Shown: positions 21,305-32,620, counted from the first letter of the stretch. The stretch is 64,000 nt of DNA from Pyropia yezoensis (GCA_009829735.1 CM020620.1:23534020-23598019), one strand, 5' to 3'. Program-made: numbers and translations. Notes: generated by a model from the sequence alone, not told the origin.

Positions 21305-24300
21305 AGTGGCCGACGAGGTAAGGATCGCACCCCTGCGCTTGGGGACCCCCGCAGGCAGCTTCTTCCACCCCCGCCGAGACCGCCACCGCCCGCCGCCGCC
21401 AACACGGCCGGCGTGGCTGCCGCGCCGCCGGTTATCATCACGGCCCCGTCGTCATCCACCGTGTCGTCAATCGCTGCCGTCGCGGCCGGGCTGCGCCGCC
21501 ACCCCCACCAACAGCACCACCGCGCCAACGAGCACGCGTCCCTTGGGGCCGACACATTGCTGGCTGCCTCCGCCGCCGTATCTCCGCCACTCATCGCCGC
21601 TGCCACGGTCGTGCGCCGCCACAGGCCGCACTGCCGTGAAGGGAGGGGACCGTGAGCCTGGTCTTGGCGGGGTGGCTGGCGGGGAGGGATTGCCCGGCCA
21701 TACACCGAAACCGCCCTCCGGCCGCCACCAACGCCACCGCCGACGCCACAGCCGCCGCCACCACGGCCCACGGCCGCCGGTGCGACGGGCGCGGCGAGCA
21801 TGTCGCTGGCCGCAACGACGGCCGTGTCGCGGCCGGGAAAAGCCGCCGGCACAGCCGGCAATTCGGCAAGCACGTATCCATCGCCGCCTTGTCGTCGCCG
21901 ACCGGGACGACGGCGCCTTCTCGCGCGTGGTGGTCAGCGTGGGGCGTGGTGTTCTGCCTCTTAGCAGCGGCAGGGATGGGGGAAGCGATCGCTTCTCCCC
22001 GCCGGGCAGTTCCCCCCCACCGCCACCGCCGCAGCTAGAAGCGCCCACGCCCGACAGCGCGAAACAGCCTCCCACGGCCGGCGCGCAGCTAGCCGTCAGC
22101 CCAGCCGCACCGTGAAAAGCCACCACCGCCGCCTCCACCGTGCCACTGCCGAGCACGTTCGCCGTTGCTGCCGCGGCGCGGGTCACCTGCGCCGCCGTGT
22201 CGACCCTCGCTGTGTTGCCCGCCACCACCGTCTTGTCCGCCACGTTCAGCACCAGGGCGGCGTCGGCGCCTGCTACGGCGCCGGCGTGGACGCCTTTTCG
22301 CCCACCGCCTTCTTCGCGCGCACCGCCCAGACAGGGGCTTCAGTCCCACCCTCCCCTCCGCAACTACAGTCGACCGAGGCCGGCCCACCGCCACAGCCGC
22401 GGCACGTCGCCCGTCGTCACCACCACGCCCGCGGCAGGCGCGGCCCACGTCGGCCGGCCGCCACCGCTGCCACACCGCCGCCGCCTGACGCCTCCGCCAA
22501 GATCCGCCCCGCCGCTGCCGTGATGGGCGGCGGCGGCGGTCCAGGTGATGGCCGGGGGGGGTCAACGGGCGGGACTGTGGCCGCCACCGCTGCCACACCG
22601 CCACCGCCTGGCGCCACCACCCTCGTCTCGCAGCCGCGGCGATCCAACATGCGGCTGCCGTGACGGGCGACGGCGGCGGTCCTCGTGATGGCGGCGGGGG
22701 CCGACGGGGGGGACGTACTCCCTTGCATATTAGCACCCCCCTGCCGCGAACGCCATAGCCCGAGCCACACCACCTGCGGCCGACCACTCTTCTCCCGTGG
22801 CTGGCGCGTGTACAGCCGCCGCCACCGCCGCGCTGCGTCTGACCGTCGCCACCGACGGCCGCCGCTAGGCGGCTACGCGGATCTCTCGCCGCCGCCTCGT
22901 CACCACCCACCTGCGCGCCCACGCCAAGAGCCACCCCACCATCGGCATGCGGCAAGAAGGGCGTGATCCTAGTGGCTGCCGGGGCGGCGACGGGGAGGGA
23001 TTGCCCTGCCACGCCTCACACTACCCCCGCGCCTACACCGCCCCGGACAGCACCGCCCCCACCCACCACCGCAAAGCAATCCAGCGCGACCGGCCCGCCG
23101 CGCCGTCAATGCAGCTGCGCCGCAACTGGGCGGGCTCGACGACGCCCGCCGAGCCCCCGCCGAGCCATTCCAGCATCGCCGCCCCGCCGCGTCCGCCGCC
23201 GCTGCCGCGACCCCGCCCACTGTGGTTTCTGACGCCGCCGCCGTTCCAACAATCATCAGCTCGTCAGCCGTGCCGACACCGGTCGCGGTACCGGCGCGGA
23301 CGCCTGCTCTTCAGCCGTCATCGTCGCAGTCGCTGCGCACGGGGGGGTGCAGGCCCACCCCCACGCCCACCGCGCGGGCGGATCGCGGCCGGAACCGCTG
23401 CCTCGCCGCCGTCCACCGCCATCCCCACGCCGTCCGCGGCGGCAGCTGCCGCCAGCCCGTCAGTCGCGGCCGGCGTGTGACGGCCGACTCCTCCACCTCG
23501 CCGCTGAGGACAGTCGCATCCACAGCCACCGATGCGCGGCAAAAATCTTCCGCCGTCGCCGCCTCGAGCCCGCGCGCCGCCGCGCCAGCGTCCAGTGGGG
23601 CCCCGTGCTGGGCGTGGGGCGTGGCGGTGGCGGTCCCGGCGGCGGCAGGGGGGAAAAAGAACAACGAGAGTCCCTCCCCGACGAGCAACGCTCCCCGCGG
23701 ACTGCACCGCCGTAAAAACAGCCCCCATCCGTCTTTATCCGCCTCCGCCAAACCGCCCAACGCGGCCGGCGCGCAGGCCCGTGGAACACCTGCGTCGCAG
23801 CCGACGAGCCGCAGCCGAGCACGTCCGCCGTCGGTATCGCGCCGCGCGTGGCTCCACCGCAGTGTTGGAGCTTGTCAAGATGTCCGATGCCGCCACCGTG
23901 TCCACGTCCTTCCACGTTAGCGGCGTCGGCGCCGCCCGCACAATGCCGGTACCGGCGGTGGTCCGCGCAGAACCGTCGCCGCGGCCGCCGCGTGCTAGTC
24001 AAACCAAGACGCTGGTAAATAGCAGCAAAAGCGCGGAATCGGTCGACGGTGAGATCTCACGCACACCTCCCGCCCTGCGACAAAGCGGGCGTCTTTGCAG
24101 CTACAATTGGCCGCATCAGCGAAGCCAGCTGGCTACAGCCCGCGCGCGCGCCAGACCTGTGGTAGCCCGACAAGCAAAGCGAGGCGGTTAGCGAGCGCGC
24201 ACCGATAGGAGCGGGGGGCGGGGCGACGAGAGCCACGATGGGCTCGTCGGCCATTGGGTGGTCCGGGGCCCTCTTTCTTAATGCACCCCCCCTCACACCC

Positions 24301-24698
24301 CTTTTGTGCGCCACGATCGAAGATGGCCGCCGTGGCCACCGCGGTGGACGTGGCGGCGGCTGGGCCCGCCCCACCTCACCCGGCAGCGGGACGCCCCCCC
24401 CCCGCACCGCACCCCCCGGGTTGCAATGCCTTCCCCGCCACGCTTTCTCCTCCCCTCCGTCCCCGGGGGATTGTGCGCCGGCTTCTTCTCCCCTCCAACC
24501 TCATTCCCACCATCTTCTCTCCGCCCCCCCCTCCTCTACATGCCGGCTGCATTGCGCCCGGCGCCCTGACCGGCAGCCATCGACCCCCCACGCCACGTTC
24601 GCCACCACTGGGTCGTGTAGCGTAATACATCATTACCGATCGGCTTGCCCAAAAGGTTGGTACTCGTAGTGAGAAGGGGAGAAAGCCCAAATCTGGCT
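21305..24698. other. GC-rich low-complexity stretch without a supportable gene
   Basis: Dominated by GCC/CCG/CCA triplets, so every frame on both strands stays open by composition alone and yields A/P/R/G-rich strings. I see no domain, no consistent start and no frame standing out. Two distantly similar blocks recur: a GGGAGGGATTGCC block near 21686 and 22996, and a GGCCGGCGCGCAG block near 22078 and 23763 with related sequence on its left side. This suggests an old duplicated repeat. A host gene with introns cannot be excluded. Confidence 0.5.
22458..22690. repeat. Degenerate tandem duplication, ~120 bp unit, two copies
   Basis: Both units open with GGCCGCCACCGCTGCCACAC, continue with a CCGCCTG core, and end in GGGCG(G/A)CGGCGGCGGTCC followed by TGATGGC and a G run. 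First unit about 22458-22557, second about 22578-22690. They differ by substitutions and a small length change. Confidence 0.65.
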
Positions 24699-24732
24699 CG
24701 AGATGTCAGGGATTTCGAGATGTTAGGGATTT
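24699..24732. repeat. 17-bp tandem duplication
   Basis: CGAGATGTCAGGGATTT is followed directly by CGAGATGTTAGGGATTT. It lies just upstream of the tRNA-like segment and may belong to the same small element. Confidence 0.7.
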
Positions 24733-24737
24733 CGCCC

Positions 24738-24805
24738 CGGTTACCTAGTGGTTTGAGTGCGCTATTCCGCTTACTTCCCAAGGGCCCGGGCTCGATTCCG
24801 ACTAT
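24738..24805 (+). other. tRNA-like segment, possible SINE head or tRNA pseudogene
   Basis: An A-box-like stretch (CTAGTGGTTTGAGTGCG) is followed about 35 bases later by GGCTCGATTCC, one base off the B-box consensus GGTTCGANTCC. Spacing fits an RNA polymerase III internal promoter. The acceptor stem and anticodon arm do not fold cleanly, so this is not a functional tRNA. A tRNA-derived SINE is the likeliest reading, but no second copy is present to confirm it. Confidence 0.45.
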
Positions 24806-25364
24806 ACGATATTTACTTTTTCGTGAATCCACAGGTCGCCCCTCGCCCACCTCACCACTGCTGCCGGGCCTGCCGCCGCTACAACCACCATGGCCTCCCG
24901 GCCACCCGCCTCTCTTCAACTAAAGCAAGAAGGGCGGCCGCCATGGTCACCGCTGTTCCCCTGCCGCAGCGGGGCGGTCGCTGTCGCCGCACCGCGTCGA
25001 CGGACGAGGGCGTTGGCACACCCGCAGCTGCGGCGGTCACGGCGGTGGCCGCGGCGGGGGCGGCGGTGACGGCGACGGCAGCGGCGGTGGCGGCGGCTGC
25101 GGCGGGGGCGGGGGCGGGGGTGGGGGGGGGGGGGTAGTGGCCGGCCGAGGAGCTCGCCATCACCATACCGTCTCGTCGGGGCTGGGGCGCTGCGGCAGGC
25201 GACCATCACCCCTCCGTGCCCAAGGGGAACTGTGGCAGGTGGAATTCCCACGGCGATGGCTTCGAAACGGCCGTTGAGGTGGGAAAGCGGCCGCCAGGCG
25301 AAATTGTGCTTGCAGAGACAGCCACCCAGCTACGTAGACAACACATGCAAACAATCTACCTCAT
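24806..25364. other. Spacer with G-rich tract
   Basis: Plus-strand GGC/GGT repeats lead into a G-rich run at about 25098-25137 (GGCGGGGGCGGGGGCGGGGG and a longer G run) capable of forming a G-quadruplex. Reading frames here are low-complexity alanine strings, and I see no gene. Confidence 0.5.
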
Positions 25365-26590
25365 TCTTTGCTTTGAGAAGGTGCTACCTGTGCAGTCGTA
25401 GCTCACGACGCATGTATCAAAAGAAAGATACGAGGGGAAAAACATGGCACCGTCGTCGGAGAGAGACATCGTTAACTCAGAACCTGCATCCATGCGGCGC
25501 ATGTCCCATGATCACCGTTCGGAGGCGAAGCTTGACATCCAGTCTTATGGTGCACAGCACCAACAACCAAAGATATACGAGGGGATTGAAGACGGCAACC
25601 TCGTCAGAGAGAAATATTATCAACTCTGGAATTGCGTCCAGGCGACGCATATTTCATGATCATCGTTTGAAGGAGAAGCTTGTCATCCAGGTGTATTGCG
25701 CATAGCACCAACCACAAGACAGATACGACGGTATAAAGATAGCGACCCCCTCGAAGGGAAAGATAAAGCTCTCGCAATGCGTCCATGCAACGCATGATTC
25801 ATGATCTTCGTTCGGAGGAGCAGCTTGTCATCAAGTTGTATTGAGCAGAGCACCAACCACAAGAAAGATAGGAGGGAGTAAAGATAGCGACCTCCTCGAA
25901 GGAAAAAGCGAAACTCTGGAAATGCCTTCATACTACGCATGTTTCATGATCTCCGTTCGGAGGAGAAGCTTATCATGAAGTCGTATTGTGCAGAGCGCCA
26001 AACACAAGAGAGATACAAGGGGATAAAGATGGCGAACTCCTTAAAAACTCTCGCAATGCGTCCATGCGACGCATGTTTCATGATCTCGGTTCGGAGGAGA
26101 AGCTTGTCATCAAGTCGCGTTTTGCACAGCACGAACAACAAAAGAGATACGAGGGGATACAGACGGCAACCTCGTCCGAGAGAAATAACGTCAACTCTGG
26201 CATTGCGTCCAGCCGACGCATGATTCATGAGCATCGTTCTGAGAAGAAACTAATCATCAAGTCGTGTTGTGCAAAGCACCAACAACAAAAGGGATACAAG
26301 GGGACAAACATGACGACCTCCTCAGAGAACAAAGCAGAACTCCCGCAATGCGTCCATGCGGGGCATGTTTCGTGATCTTGGCGGAGAGCAGAAGCTACCT
26401 CTCCGGTCGTACCATCCTAAGCGTCAACCACAAAATAGATACTAGCGGATGAAGATGACGACCTCCTCTCTGACAAGAAACAAACTCTACCAATGCGTTC
26501 ATGCGACGTACGCTTCATGCTATCAACATGAGGGAGAAGCTCTTTGTGCAGTCGTCGTTCCGTTCAAAGCACCAACAACCTTCGAGAGGG
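25365..26590. repeat. Tandem satellite, ~146-bp unit, about eight copies
   Basis: The landmark CATG(T/A)TTCATGATC recurs at about 25500, 25649, 25793, 25938, 26073, 26219 and 26364, with weaker outer units, giving spacings of about 149, 144, 145, 135, 146 and 145. Each unit carries the order GTTCGGAGGAGAAGCTTGTC, CAGTCGT, GCACCAACAAC, AGATACGAGGGG, ACCTCCTC, then CAATGCGTCCATGCGACGCATG. The last block is a palindrome whose CATGC/GCATG arms are mostly kept while the loop varies. Units have diverged substantially and the period is not a steady multiple of three, so coding is unlikely. Confidence 0.85.
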
Positions 26591-27195
26591 CGGGACAACA
26601 CGGCAACCCCTATTGTTGCCTTCTCTCCCCCAGTACTCTTCGCCCTTCCTGTGCCGCTCGCTTTAATGGTGCTTCTGCCTCCCCCCCCGCCCGCGCGCTC
26701 CTCCGCCGCCTCTCAATGCATCTGTTCCCCGCCGTGCCTTCCCCCCCCGCCGCGCCCCCGCCCCCTGGTCGCACATCTGCCATCCTCCGTGCCTCCGTCC
26801 CCCGTCGGCGCCCACTCCATTTGCTCATGCGCCGACGTGTTGCCAGTCTCTCCGCCAGCAAGATACACAGGACAGGCCGCGCGGCGTGCAGCCAGGCGGC
26901 GACGATACCACGCGGGAGGCGCACCCCCCTCGCACCCCCTCCCCCCCCGGAGACGGCGCCGACGAGTGCAACGAGGCTGCCACGCCTCGGAACCCCTGGC
27001 GAAGCCGCCGCCATCCAGGAAGCTTGGTTCAACCGCCGCACTGCCGAGGTGTGAGCTCGAAAGGCATCAGCGTTGGCCTCCCGCGTTCGCGTCTGGACAG
27101 TTGAGCGGCCAGACCACGCGCGGCGGCCTCCTGGGCGGCTTGCCCAGGTAACACCCCCAAATGCGGCACGCGCGCCGCCCCGCCGCCAGCCACGG
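26591..27195. other. Pyrimidine-rich stretch, no gene seen
   Basis: C-rich sequence with CCCCCCCCGCCCGCGCG-type runs between the satellite and the end of the recombinase gene. Open frames here are low-complexity. It could hold the 3' flank or terminus of the Crypton-like element, but I cannot find an end. Confidence 0.4.
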
Positions 27196-29432
27196 TCAGG
27201 GGCGCTGGTTCGGGTAGTCCCGCCTCAAGGCGGCCAGCACGGCATTAGAGTTTCTGCATTGCGCGTACTTCTGCTTCAGGAAGAACGCGACGCCCTCCAC
27301 ACCCAACGTCTGCCAGCGGCGCCCGTCCTCAATGTCAAAAGCGCGGTAGAGTGCGCCGCGTTCCGAAAAACATTCGACGACACGGGTCTTGGCAGCGCCC
27401 TGCTGCCGCAGGCGCCATCGGTTGCCAAAGTTCTGCTGCAAAGACCAAATGCCCACACGGCCGTCGATGCCCACCGCATATTCATCCAGGGCCTGCTCCC
27501 ACCCTATCTGCTCCTGCATGGGCAGCAGCGGCACGCACTCGTCTGTCGACTGTTGCACCGGAGCGCCTCCCAGCAGCCCCTTCGCCTGCATCGCGAGCAC
27601 GCGGTCGCGGTCCGCCACGAGCCGCTGCGACACGCGGGCTGTCGGCGGGGTGGAGGCGGGAGGCACCACCACGGTCGACGCCCCGCACAGCACCTGGTCG
27701 ACGGCTGGGCCCACAACTGGCGCCGGGGGCGCACGGCGGAGCTCTTCCATGATAAGGGCTCGCGCGCAGGGGTCGCGCACAACGTCGTCCGTCAACAGGC
27801 GCGCCATCAGCTCGCGGTTGCGCCCGAGCTGCGCAGCCATGGCCCGCGACAGCTGCTCAAAGCGCGCATAGACGTGGGCCTTCACCTCCGCCTACCCCGT
27901 GGCACTCGTCGCCACATCCTCCCGAGAACCAGCGTTTGTGTGCTGACGCAGGGAGGCCACGCCCTCGTCAATCCGCAACGACAGGTGCCGCACGATGTCG
28001 TTCGCCTTGGCGGCGTTGGCGGTGGCCACCGCCTCCACGGCACAACGCACGGCGTCTGCAGGCTGCGGCAAGACTTACTACCAAGCTGTTGCGGCCTTGT
28101 CTGTCGTGGCCGCCAAGGCCCGCCCCATCGTCACCCTAAATGCTGTAGACAGCAGGCCCCGCAGCAAAGGGTGCCGCAAAATGTAGGCCGACGAGGGACG
28201 CTCGCCGTCGCCAAGCGCGCGGCCCACGTCCGGAAATAGACCGCTCGAAAAAAGCGCACGAGGCCAAGAATGTCTCGCAGCGCCTCGTCCTCGCCGCTAC
28301 CGTCGGCCGCCACGCGCGCGCTCAACACCGCCTCTTCCTTCTCAAGCCAGGGGAAAAACGTCTTTTGCAGCTCCTCTGGAACGGCCACCTGCAAGCGGGG
28401 CGTCACGGGCGTGCGGCAGTCCAGGCCGCGCCCCGACAGCGACAGGAGCATGGCGCGTTTGGGGATGGGCGCTTCGTACACGCCCCCCCCCGGGCCGACC
28501 TACCAGATCCCGCGGTCCAACAGTTCGCTCTCCGCCACCCCCCGCTTCTTCCCGGCTTCAGCCGCCGCCCGCCGCCACAAGTGGGTCTTGGCCGCCCATT
28601 CCGGCACGCCAGCCGCCATCATCACCTTTTTAGGGTTGTCGTTGTGGTAGCGGTAGCCCATCAGCTTCTACGCGCCGCCGTGGGGCCCGACATACATCAG
28701 GCACCGATACCACTGGTGGAAGCCGGTCGCCTCGCCGATCTCGCGGAAATGGGCGGGGCGCGCGCCCGCCGCCATCACTTGCTCTTCGTGCGGCCGGAAA
28801 AACGGCTCAAAATCCACGGGCGGGCGCGTGGCGTCCGCGCCTGGCCGGTGGCAAAACGCAGGCATGGCGTCCCCCGCCCCGTCCAGCGCACACAGCCAAG
28901 CGTCCTTGTGCGGGAGAGCACCCACGCAGCGCACAATACCCTCAGACGTCTTGGTGGCCGAACTGTAGGCGCACAGGGTGTCAGGGTTCGCCAATTCCGC
29001 CCCCTCGTCTCCCCCGAACATTCCTTGGAAGGTGTGCGCCGCCATGTTGCTCCACGCGAGGTCGCGGACGGTCGCCCCGCGGGCGGCCAGCGAGAACTGC
29101 ATCAGCCACAGCGCGTTGAGGAAGGAGTGCTTGTGCAGCGTCATCGCCGTCGTGGACTGCAGCAGCAGCGCCTGGCTGACGGCACGGCGCTGCACGTCCG
29201 ACAGCGACGGGTTACGCTTCCCAAGGGCCCTGGCCGTCCCCGCCGCGGTCTCCTGCAGCATCCGCATGCGCTTGCGACGCCCGACGAAGGATATGGCCGC
29301 GTGGGACGAGCCCGCCGACAGGAACTCGTCGGCGCGCCACGCGGCACAGCAGAGGCACGCGGCAGAGTGCCAAAATGAATTGTACTGGTTGGCGACCTTT
29401 GCCCATGCATTTAAGGTCTCCCTGGAGCACAT
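27196..29432 (-). pseudogene. Crypton/Ndc10-type tyrosine recombinase, decayed
   Basis: Read on the minus strand. The first segment (29432-28671) holds the catalytic arginine region LAARGATVRDLAW (R at about residue 118), KT at about residue 161, and VGALPHKDAWLC, the counterpart of the GA-RHKD-x-LC block of Cryptons. The same frame continues through TAG codons at 28668-28670 and 28500-28502 to THLWRR (the H-x-x-R motif, about 28576-28593) and VYEAPIPKRAM with the likely nucleophile tyrosine (about 28470-28484). After a frame change near 28200 and further stops near 28080 and 27890, a C-terminal segment (27885-27196) reads FGNRWR...IYRAF-like, resembling the GCR1_C DNA-binding domain found in Cryptons. 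Cryptons move by tyrosine-recombinase chemistry without terminal inverted repeats. The N-terminal end is probably cut by the LTR-II insertion at 29593. A host-domesticated relative is the alternative. Confidence 0.75.
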
Positions 29433-29592
29433 GGTGCCCTACCAGGCGGCCCAGGGGGCGCGCGTCAGTCGTAGCGCTCCCAGCCGCCCCAGTCGGCCCC
29501 CCTGCCGCGATCGGCGCCTGCTGCCCACCTCGCGTCGCGGCCCCGCCGGACGGATCAACACCGACCGGCCGCTGCGCGCCCGTCAGGCCACG

Positions 29593-30163
29593 TGTGGTAT
29601 AAAACTCGATCCTCTCAGACACGTGTCAATATCCCTCGGGGGAAAGGGACAGGTAACACAGAAAGGGGAACTACGAGAATGGTATGCCTGTTGCCTCACG
29701 TGCCTGCTCGCAGAGCAAACAGATACGCACGGTAGTGCACACGGGGAAGAGGAAAGCAAACGCGCAGTTGTCTTTTTCCTGAGGGCGCGGGCCAAGGGCG
29801 CCTCGCTGTCCCTCTTAACGTGCATCTGGGGGAGCCTCGGCACGTTGGCCAGGTAGCCCCCCCATACCCCCGAGTGGCCCCGACCCGAGTCTAACCTCGT
29901 CAGGTCGGGGGCCACTATCACTACTAATTCTATTCCCACTCACTAATCTCACACTCAATTTCTCTCAAATCAAGTCCCTCACAAGTATGCGAAAACCCTT
30001 CAGAAATCCCTCTCTCGCGTGTGGATGGCGTAGTCCACCGCATCCCAGTGCCGGGCACGGGCCACGGCCGCCAACCATCACCACACGGCGGGCGTGTTCT
30101 GGCACCTGGTGCCCTCTGGTTGCAATCCCGGGTCGGCGCCAAGTCGGGGCCAGGGATGCTACA
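29593..30163 (-). repeat. LTR-II, 3' LTR of a minus-strand family II element
   Basis: Reverse complement of the 571-base LTR-II at 40698-41268, TGTAG...CCACA when read on the minus strand. A strong hairpin (GGCCCCCGACC / GGGTCGGGGCC) is conserved at about 29868-29915. There is no PBS on its left, but the antisense gene and purine tract lie on its right, so it is the 3' LTR. Its outer flank is the Crypton-like gene. The rest of this element lies beyond the family I insertion at 32240. Confidence 0.88.
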
Positions 30164-30347
30164 TAGCTCCCTCCCTAGTCCGGCACGTCCTCGGGCCGAA
30201 CCAGGTGCCACCGTGCACAGCCTCGAGCACGTCCACACCGGTGCCGAGGTCGAGCGTCTTCACCCTGGTCACGATCACCTGCTCCGGTTCTCTGCCCCCC
30301 TTCTCTCCTTCACCTTGGCCCTCTCGTTCCCCCGGAGTCTGGACGTC
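30164..30347. promoter_or_regulatory. Polypurine tract and leader of aORF-II (minus-strand element)
   Basis: On the minus strand AGGGAGGGAGCTA directly precedes the LTR, a typical plus-strand primer. On the plus strand the stretch leads to the antisense-gene start at 30348 and is pyrimidine-rich just before the ATG (CCCCTTCTCTCCTTCACC). Confidence 0.6.
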
Positions 30348-32239
30348 ATGTCCAGTTCCGAGATCCATGCTGGGCCCGTGGTTCCGGCGGCGAGTGTTGC
30401 GAAGGAGAACTCGGGTAGTCGCGCCCCTCTCCTGCCTCCGGTTCCTCGGGTGTCGGTGTCGGCGCCGGCTGCCACGGCGGGGACGGATCGGGTTCGCCCG
30501 GCTTCTGCGTTGCACCCGCTCGAGAGCCCCCAGGTGGGTCTCCCGGAGATGCTTCTTGGGCAGGATCCTCTGGCGGGCCGGCGCTACTCCACGGTGGTCG
30601 GCAACGCCAGCGCGGCCCAGTGCCAACAGGATTGTTTGGACATCTGGCGCAAGGAACTCCAGCGCGGGGCCTTGACCGAGATGGACAAGACTCGTCTTCA
30701 TACGGCGGACCAGATGCGCCTGGCACAAGACCGCTCCCAGAGCTTTTCGAGTTCCTCTTGGGTTGCTCGCCTGGAGGATCTCCCCTTCGCGCTGGTGCTG
30801 GATCTGCCCTTGACCGAGCGTCGCGTGTCCGCGTCCGTTCTCCGGTGGCCGGAGGAGGAAGGGTACGTCCACCGGGCGCTCAAGGTCTGGGACGAGGCTC
30901 TCAAGGGGCCGGGGAGCCTGAACTGCGATCCCCGTCCGAGCATGGTCGCTCTGGAGCCGCCTTTCCTGACCCGGAAATACTCCGTGTTGTCGCCGGCACG
31001 GGAGCAAGGCGAGCGACGCGGGCGTCAACGTGATTTCTTCGTGAGCTGCAACCATCAGGAGTTCTGGAAGCTGGACAAGGCTAACCGGGCGGCGTACTAC
31101 CCCAAGGTCATCCCGCAGCAGCAGGAAGTCGAGATCCCGGTCGGGCTTGCTCCATCCAGCATCCTCTTCACCTGGTACTTCTTGGACGCCTTGACCCAGG
31201 CGTCGATCAAGGGCTTCTTCCACTCGATCCCGTACATGATGTACACCTCCGAGACGACGGTCTTGGCGGCCAACCACTGGCTCCACGAGGTCTTGGTGTC
31301 CAACCGGCTTTAGTTTCTCCCCGACCTCCTGATGGTCTGGATTGTCGACAAGTTGACCGTCGACTTCCTGTGCAGCCAGGACGAGGAGAACAAGGAGCTC
31401 CTCCAGGCGATGATTGACTTCCGGCGTCAGCTGCCGGTGCATGACCGGAGCTTCTTGAACGCGATCGCCGACCAGAACAGCACGCGTCGGGATGGCTTCG
31501 GTTGGGTGCAGGTGGTCTACCAGTCTTCTCCGGCCAAGGTGCAGCTAGCGACACCGCTTCCGGCGTGGTCGTAGCTAGGCAGCTTTCCTGCTCCGGTCGC
31601 CCTCGATCTTCTGCCAACTGGGCCGCCGGTGCAAGAGTCGGGATGGGCCGCGGCGGTCGGTCGGGCGTCTGCGGCGGCTCCGCTTGCTCCTGTTGCACCT
31701 GTCGTCCCGGTGGCTTCGCCTGGACCGTCGCCGGCGCGTTTGTGTTCCGCTTCGTCTGTGCCGGTGCTTCAAGCTGCCCCGGAACCGCGCTTGTCTGCAG
31801 CGAGTCTGGGGGTGGCTGTACGGTCACCGACTACTCCGGCCATTCTGCCTCGGACGCCTTCTTCAAACGTCGGCGGTCCTGTGCCTCCGCTGGAGTTGGG
31901 GACTCCGGTTTCTGGGGCTGTTGTGGACCGTCCGGTTGTGGCATCCTCGGGGCGGTTCGAGAACCCGCCGTCGACTCTGCGCCTTACCCGGTTCCAGGTG
32001 CCTGACTGGTACCTGAACCAAGGTGGCCGGACATGCGACCAGTACGACGTCGGTATGATTGAAGCCCAGCTGGGTCGTCTTACGGTGCAGGTTGAGGGCG
32101 TCGGGTCTTCCCTGGTGCTGGGTACTTACGCCAGCGTCTTGAACAACGTGGTTGACCGGGTCTTTGCTTGCGCGGACAGCGGCCAGTTATCGGACAGCCC
32201 GGTGGTTGGCGAAATTCTGGCGACTTTGACGCGGCATGT
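30348..32239 (+). pseudogene. Antisense gene of family II (aORF-II), first copy, cut by family I copy 3
   Basis: The protein begins MSSSEIHAGPVVPAAS. It has a P/S/A-rich N-terminal region, then a conserved region with LADRAQDRSQSF-like and WPEEEGYVHRALKVWDEAL blocks, a block rich in aromatic residues (FTWYFLDALTQASIKGFFHS, then IPYMMYTSETTVLAANHWLH), a long A/P/V-rich linker, and a conserved tail (VPDWYLNQGG, CDQYDVGMIE). It is homologous to 60914-62805 and 59334-60717. Relative to its element it is antisense, lying between pol and the 3' LTR like aORF-I but with no sequence similarity I can see to it. Function unknown. Broken in a few places and interrupted at 32240 by an LTR-I element. Confidence 0.65.
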
Positions 32240-32602
32240 TGTAGCAATATGGCTGGCCGTATTGTGACCCTAATGTTAGGGGGGCTACTTCTAATCCTTA
32301 ACTTTCAATTTGAGAGTCCGTACTGGTCACGGTATCTATAAGTTACGTATGACCAGAGGGACTTGCATCTTGGGGTGGAGGGTAGTTAGTAGTGTCTCCG
32401 ACGGTTTATAACGAGGGGGCCGGCGGCGAATCCACCGCCGGCCAAGGTAGAACAACAAACCCCTCCCATTTGGGCTCCCATCTTGGTCCCGTGGCTTGCG
32501 CTCCAAGGACAGCAACCTTGGCCTCCCGGTGACGTTGGTGCCGATCCCCCCTGGTGAGTGTTCCCTGAGAGTGGACGTGCGACGGATTCCTATTGTGCTA
32601 CA
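32240..32602 (+). repeat. LTR-I, 5' LTR of copy 3
   Basis: TGTAG...CTACA, 363 bases, differing from the copy 2 LTR at only a few sites (for example GGCTGGCCG near its start and ACGGTTTATAACG mid-way). The internal hairpin is a perfect GGCCGGCGG / CCGCCGGCC pair here. Confidence 0.92.
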
Positions 32603-32603
32603 T

Positions 32604-32620
32604 TGGTGGAGCAGCAGGGG
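32604..32620 (+). other. Primer-binding site, copy 3
   Basis: TGGTGGAGCAGCAGGGG one base after the LTR, identical to the other copies. Confidence 0.8.

Noticed and set aside
20943-21340. LTR at 20943 as the 5' LTR of another element extending right, with a variant PBS (AGTGGCCGACGAGG).
   Set aside because: Only loosely like the common PBS, the sequence after it has no gag, and a purine tract lies just before the LTR, as expected for a 3' LTR.
21273-24191. Several frames of 180-307 codons on both strands of the GC-rich island.
   Set aside because: All are A/P/R/G strings produced by GCC/CCG triplets, with no domain and no frame clearly better than the others.
24738-24805. A functional tRNA gene.
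   Set aside because: The acceptor and anticodon stems do not pair properly even though the B box is good.
25365-26590. CRISPR array or coding repeat (ankyrin-like) for the 146-bp tandem units.
   Set aside because: The whole unit repeats with no unique spacers, and unit lengths of 135-149 do not hold one reading frame.
27073-28239. A 388-codon plus-strand frame.
   Set aside because: It overlaps the recombinase gene, whose minus strand carries the recognisable Crypton motifs; composition is typical of a shadow frame.
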